Source of the DNA: CAWCWN01 sp963799245 | GTDB taxonomy: Bacteria; Chloroflexota; Ktedonobacteria; Ktedonobacterales; Ktedonobacteraceae | Reading direction: 5' to 3' | DNA: 64,000 bases | NCBI GenBank assembly: GCA_963799245.1 | Contig: CAWCWN010000003.1 | Location: 1,240,001-1,304,000, forward strand | In this document: positions 62,109-64,000 of the stretch, in pieces | Layout: each line of letters starts with the position of its first letter | How positions within the stretch are numbered: position 1 is the first letter of the stretch | Position numbers and translations under genes: made by a program | Notes under the pieces: generated by a model | What the model saw: only the letters and a program-made list of their open reading frames with translations | The model's database searches: none | Told to the model about the DNA's origin: nothing

Positions 62109-62918
62109 CTAATCACCAAAACTAAAACCGCTGATGCGCACGCTCACAGGCTGCGATTGCGCCTGCTGGCCGTTCTGATCTTTCGCTATCGCTACCACGC
62201 TTGCCCGGCTCCCATTCGCCCTATTGACAGTTACCAGCCAGTGAAGTGTGGCGTTGCCATTGCCGTCGCTGGTAACTGGCCCGGCAAAAGCCTGGTGCGG
62301 CGCGACGCTATACCTCACATACAGGTACACCGTCACATTGGGTTCGCTTGTAGTTACCTCGACCGTCACATACTGGTAATTGCGCACACTTGTCGGTATG
62401 CTGTTAATCTGGAGCGCTAGCGTACCACCCGCGGGCGTCGTAGTGGGGACAGCCGGGGTTGGCTGCATGGAGGGCGTGGTGCCATGCGCGGGCGGCAGGC
62501 TGCTGGTCTTGCTGCCCTTACCCCCACCCGGAGGGGCGAAGGTTGGACGTGGATTCGCGCTCCCCACCACCGCCGGCGGCGGCAGTGCCTGGTTTGCCGT
62601 GGAGAAGTTTACATTGTGTACTAGCGCGTTAGCGATGAGTGCGGCGAAGACCGTTCCCGTCACCAGCACCAGGACCACCGCGATCAGCAGCACCTTATAG
62701 GCGGGATCTTTGTTCCAGTAATAACGCAGCCTGGCCAGCGGGTTCTGGGGAGAAGGTGCGCCGCGGCGCTGGACAAGATACTCCGGTGGAATAGGCATGG
62801 TCATACGCGGGTCAAAACTGTCTTGCGCCGGCCTATATTGCTCGGATGGCGCTGGTAATACAAGTTTTTCTGGCTGGTTGAAAGGATCCTTCTGCGGTGT
62901 CTCAGGCCAATTCATCAT
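62109..62918 (-). CDS. Single-pass membrane protein with Pro/Thr linker and beta-sandwich-like domain
   Basis: 269 residues. A polar N-terminus of about 72 residues is followed by one membrane helix (about 73-98, VLLIAVVLVLVTGTVFAALIA), a Pro/Thr/Gly-rich linker, and a C-terminal domain (about 170-265) with alternating Val/Thr strands (YVTVEVTTSEPNVTVYLYVRY), consistent with an immunoglobulin-like fold outside the cell. No catalytic motif. GGAGGAGG precedes ATG 62918. Convergent with the HTH gene (18-base gap); its function may be surface adhesion or sensing but is unknown. Confidence 0.7.
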   Translation of the reverse strand: MMNWPETPQKDPFNQPEKLVLPAPSEQYRPAQDSFDPRMTMPIPPEYLVQRRGAPSPQNPLARLRYYWNKDPAYKVLLIAVVLVLVTGTVFAALIANALVHNVNFSTANQALPPPAVVGSANPRPTFAPPGGGKGSKTSSLPPAHGTTPSMQPTPAVPTTTPAGGTLALQINSIPTSVRNYQYVTVEVTTSEPNVTVYLYVRYSVAPHQAFAGPVTSDGNGNATLHWLVTVNRANGSRASVVAIAKDQNGQQAQSQPVSVRISGFSFGD

Positions 62919-63028
62919 CTGATAGACTTCCTCCTCCTTTGCGTATTAGCCTTGATAGAGGCCGTTGCTCACCAGTGTACGCTATCAATTAAAGCGTGTA
63001 CAGGTTCTTATACCGGATGTCCTATGTA

Positions 63029-63934
63029 TCAGCAGTATCTTACTACGCTCTCTTTCACTGTACTGACAGGTAACTTTTCTAAAACCTGCGCCTGGATTAT
63101 TTCCACCTGCGGTCCCAGCGGCCGCCAGATAACAGGGTCGCTCGGCCCAAATAGCGCGATGGTAGGCATAGCAAGCATGGCGGCCAGGTGGGTAATACCC
63201 GCGTCGTTACCCAGGTAACACCTGCAGGCTCGTAGCTGTTCGGCAACTGCTACCAGTGGCGCGCTGGCCAGCAGCTGGAGCATCCCCACCCCTGGTGGAG
63301 CTGGTAAAAGCTTTTGTAGCATGTTCCAGCGCTCATGCTCAGCCGGTCCTAATACGAGCAGGACCTCGCTGCTATGCTGCCACAATTGCGCGATCAGCGT
63401 CGCAAATGAGGCTGCTGGCCAGCATTTGGACGCTCCCCCGCTTCCCGGGTGTATGGCAACTCTTGGATGTGGGTGCCCCCCGCTGCCCATCGCAGTCGTC
63501 AGGGTGAAATTGTGCCAGGCCGCGCTCGCTGGTAATCCTGTCGTGCGCGCAAGGTAATCGACCACGTGTATGCGCTCTCCAGCGGGTGGGCGCCCAGGCG
63601 CAACCAGGACGCGTTGAACTCCGGCGCTGCGCAAATTGCGCTCGACCACCCCGCCGGGATCGCGCAGCCAGCAGATCGCCAGCGCGCTGGCGCGTAATTG
63701 CTCGCGCAGTGCCGGCAGCTGAATACCACCCGAGGCGAATAATTCGCTCCAGCGCAGCTCGTCAAATGCGTAGGCCTCCTCTACCAGTCCAGACTGCAGC
63801 GCCAGGGGGAGCACGGCCGCGTTCGCGACCAGCGCGATATGCGCAGGGCTGTGCCGCTCACGCAGCGCCTGGATGATGGGGAAGGTTAGCAGTGTGTCTC
63901 CGATGGCGCCGGGCCGGATAATAAGAATGCGCAT
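63029..63934 (-). CDS. Glycosyltransferase family 9 (heptosyltransferase-like)
   Basis: 301 residues from ATG 63934, preferred over 63964 because GAGGAAGCAAGG lies before it and the family begins MRILIIRPGAIGDTLLTFP. GT9 features: the N-terminal RPGAIGDTLL, HPGSGGASKCWPAASFATL in the C-terminal nucleotide-binding half, and CRCYLGNDAGITHLAAML with the acidic residue. GT9 enzymes transfer heptose or other sugars from ADP or similar donors to lipid or glycan acceptors at the membrane. Donor and acceptor are unknown. A partial gene ends just upstream. Confidence 0.9.
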   Translation of the reverse strand: MRILIIRPGAIGDTLLTFPIIQALRERHSPAHIALVANAAVLPLALQSGLVEEAYAFDELRWSELFASGGIQLPALREQLRASALAICWLRDPGGVVERNLRSAGVQRVLVAPGRPPAGERIHVVDYLARTTGLPASAAWHNFTLTTAMGSGGHPHPRVAIHPGSGGASKCWPAASFATLIAQLWQHSSEVLLVLGPAEHERWNMLQKLLPAPPGVGMLQLLASAPLVAVAEQLRACRCYLGNDAGITHLAAMLAMPTIALFGPSDPVIWRPLGPQVEIIQAQVLEKLPVSTVKESVVRYC

Positions 63935-63954
63935 AACTGCTTGCCTTGCTTCCT

Positions 63955-64000
63955 CTACGCCCACAGCAATAAAAAGAGAGCAGCTATACTACTGGCTGGA
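63955..64000 (-). CDS. Partial C-terminus of a hydrophobic protein at the right edge
   Basis: On the minus strand a frame open from the window edge ends at TAG 63955-63957 with the hydrophobic tail SSIAALFLLLWA. Only about 14 codons are visible. It would overlap no other gene and be coupled to the GT9 gene 20 bases later. Too short to name. Confidence 0.3.
   Translation of the reverse strand, partial: PASSIAALFLLLWA

Noticed and set aside
1..64000. CRISPR arrays, rRNA genes or an intact insertion sequence
   Set aside because: No regular direct-repeat array, no rRNA-like stretch and no transposase reading frame were seen.

Overview
The window looks like chromosomal DNA of a Chloroflexota bacterium, most likely class Ktedonobacteria. 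This is inferred from gene content: serine/threonine kinases (one with a zinc ribbon and a DUF4190-like membrane tail), an LCP protein, a baseplate-J-like membrane protein, a membrane-embedded SbcC-like ATPase, an RNase-free spread of Chloroflexi-style housekeeping genes, and G+C that appears to be in the mid-to-high 50s (estimated by eye, not computed). Genes lie on both strands in short runs of one to four. I see no prophage, CRISPR array, rRNA or intact insertion sequence.

Layout. 0-8 kb: a partial HTH-like gene, a zinc-ribbon protein, peptide deformylase, tilS, hpt, polyphosphate kinase, a zinc-ribbon Ser/Thr kinase and tRNA-Pro(CGG). 8-12.6 kb: HNH endonuclease, GH57 glycosidase, CheY-like regulator and plsX. 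12.6-19.3 kb: an intact baseplate-J-like membrane protein, then an FtsA-like gene and alaS that are both broken by many single-base indels; because alaS is normally essential this looks like a local sequence-quality problem. 19.5-25.9 kb: a polynucleotide-kinase-like ATPase, a truncated HAD protein, an HTH-rsmD-proline-rich protein run, and an FtsH-like membrane protease. 26-32 kb: a GT39-type transferase, an LCP protein, a TolB-like lipoprotein and a second Ser/Thr kinase, mostly envelope functions. 32-36 kb: ridA, dnaA, a HAD phosphatase, a hotdog thioesterase. 36-44.5 kb: a DUF5343 protein, a histidine kinase fused to a LuxR DNA-binding domain facing a NarL-type regulator, parA-parB, lgt and an envelope protein. 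44.6-49 kb: a 142-bp MITE-like element beside a 40-bp palindrome, then an MBL hydrolase, ugd, acpS, dtd and tRNA-Arg(CCT). 49-59 kb: two zinc alcohol dehydrogenases (one frameshifted), cupin, TMEM175 channel, HD-GYP protein and the sbcD/sbcC-like pair. 59-64 kb: superoxide dismutase, a decayed membrane-protein remnant, citrate synthase divergent from a small HTH gene, a membrane protein and a GT9 glycosyltransferase.

Connections. Envelope building (plsX, acpS, lgt, LCP, GT39, GT9, ugd) and Ser/Thr or two-component signalling recur across the window. parAB sits about 6 kb from dnaA, hinting that the origin may be near, although no DnaA-box cluster or parS was seen. The most interesting regulatory unit is the citrate synthase / HTH divergon at 61.5-62.1 kb: the HTH protein resembles the DNA-binding domain that is fused to citrate synthase in some other bacteria, and four TTGAT boxes spaced exactly one helical turn apart lie next to the citrate synthase promoter. 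Several promoters share an extended -10 of the form TGnTAnAAT. Gene remnants missed by start-codon-based calling were found at 48.9-49.1 kb (aldo/keto reductase C-terminus), 60.0-60.3 kb (possible chromate transporter) and 39.8-40.0 kb (unidentified).
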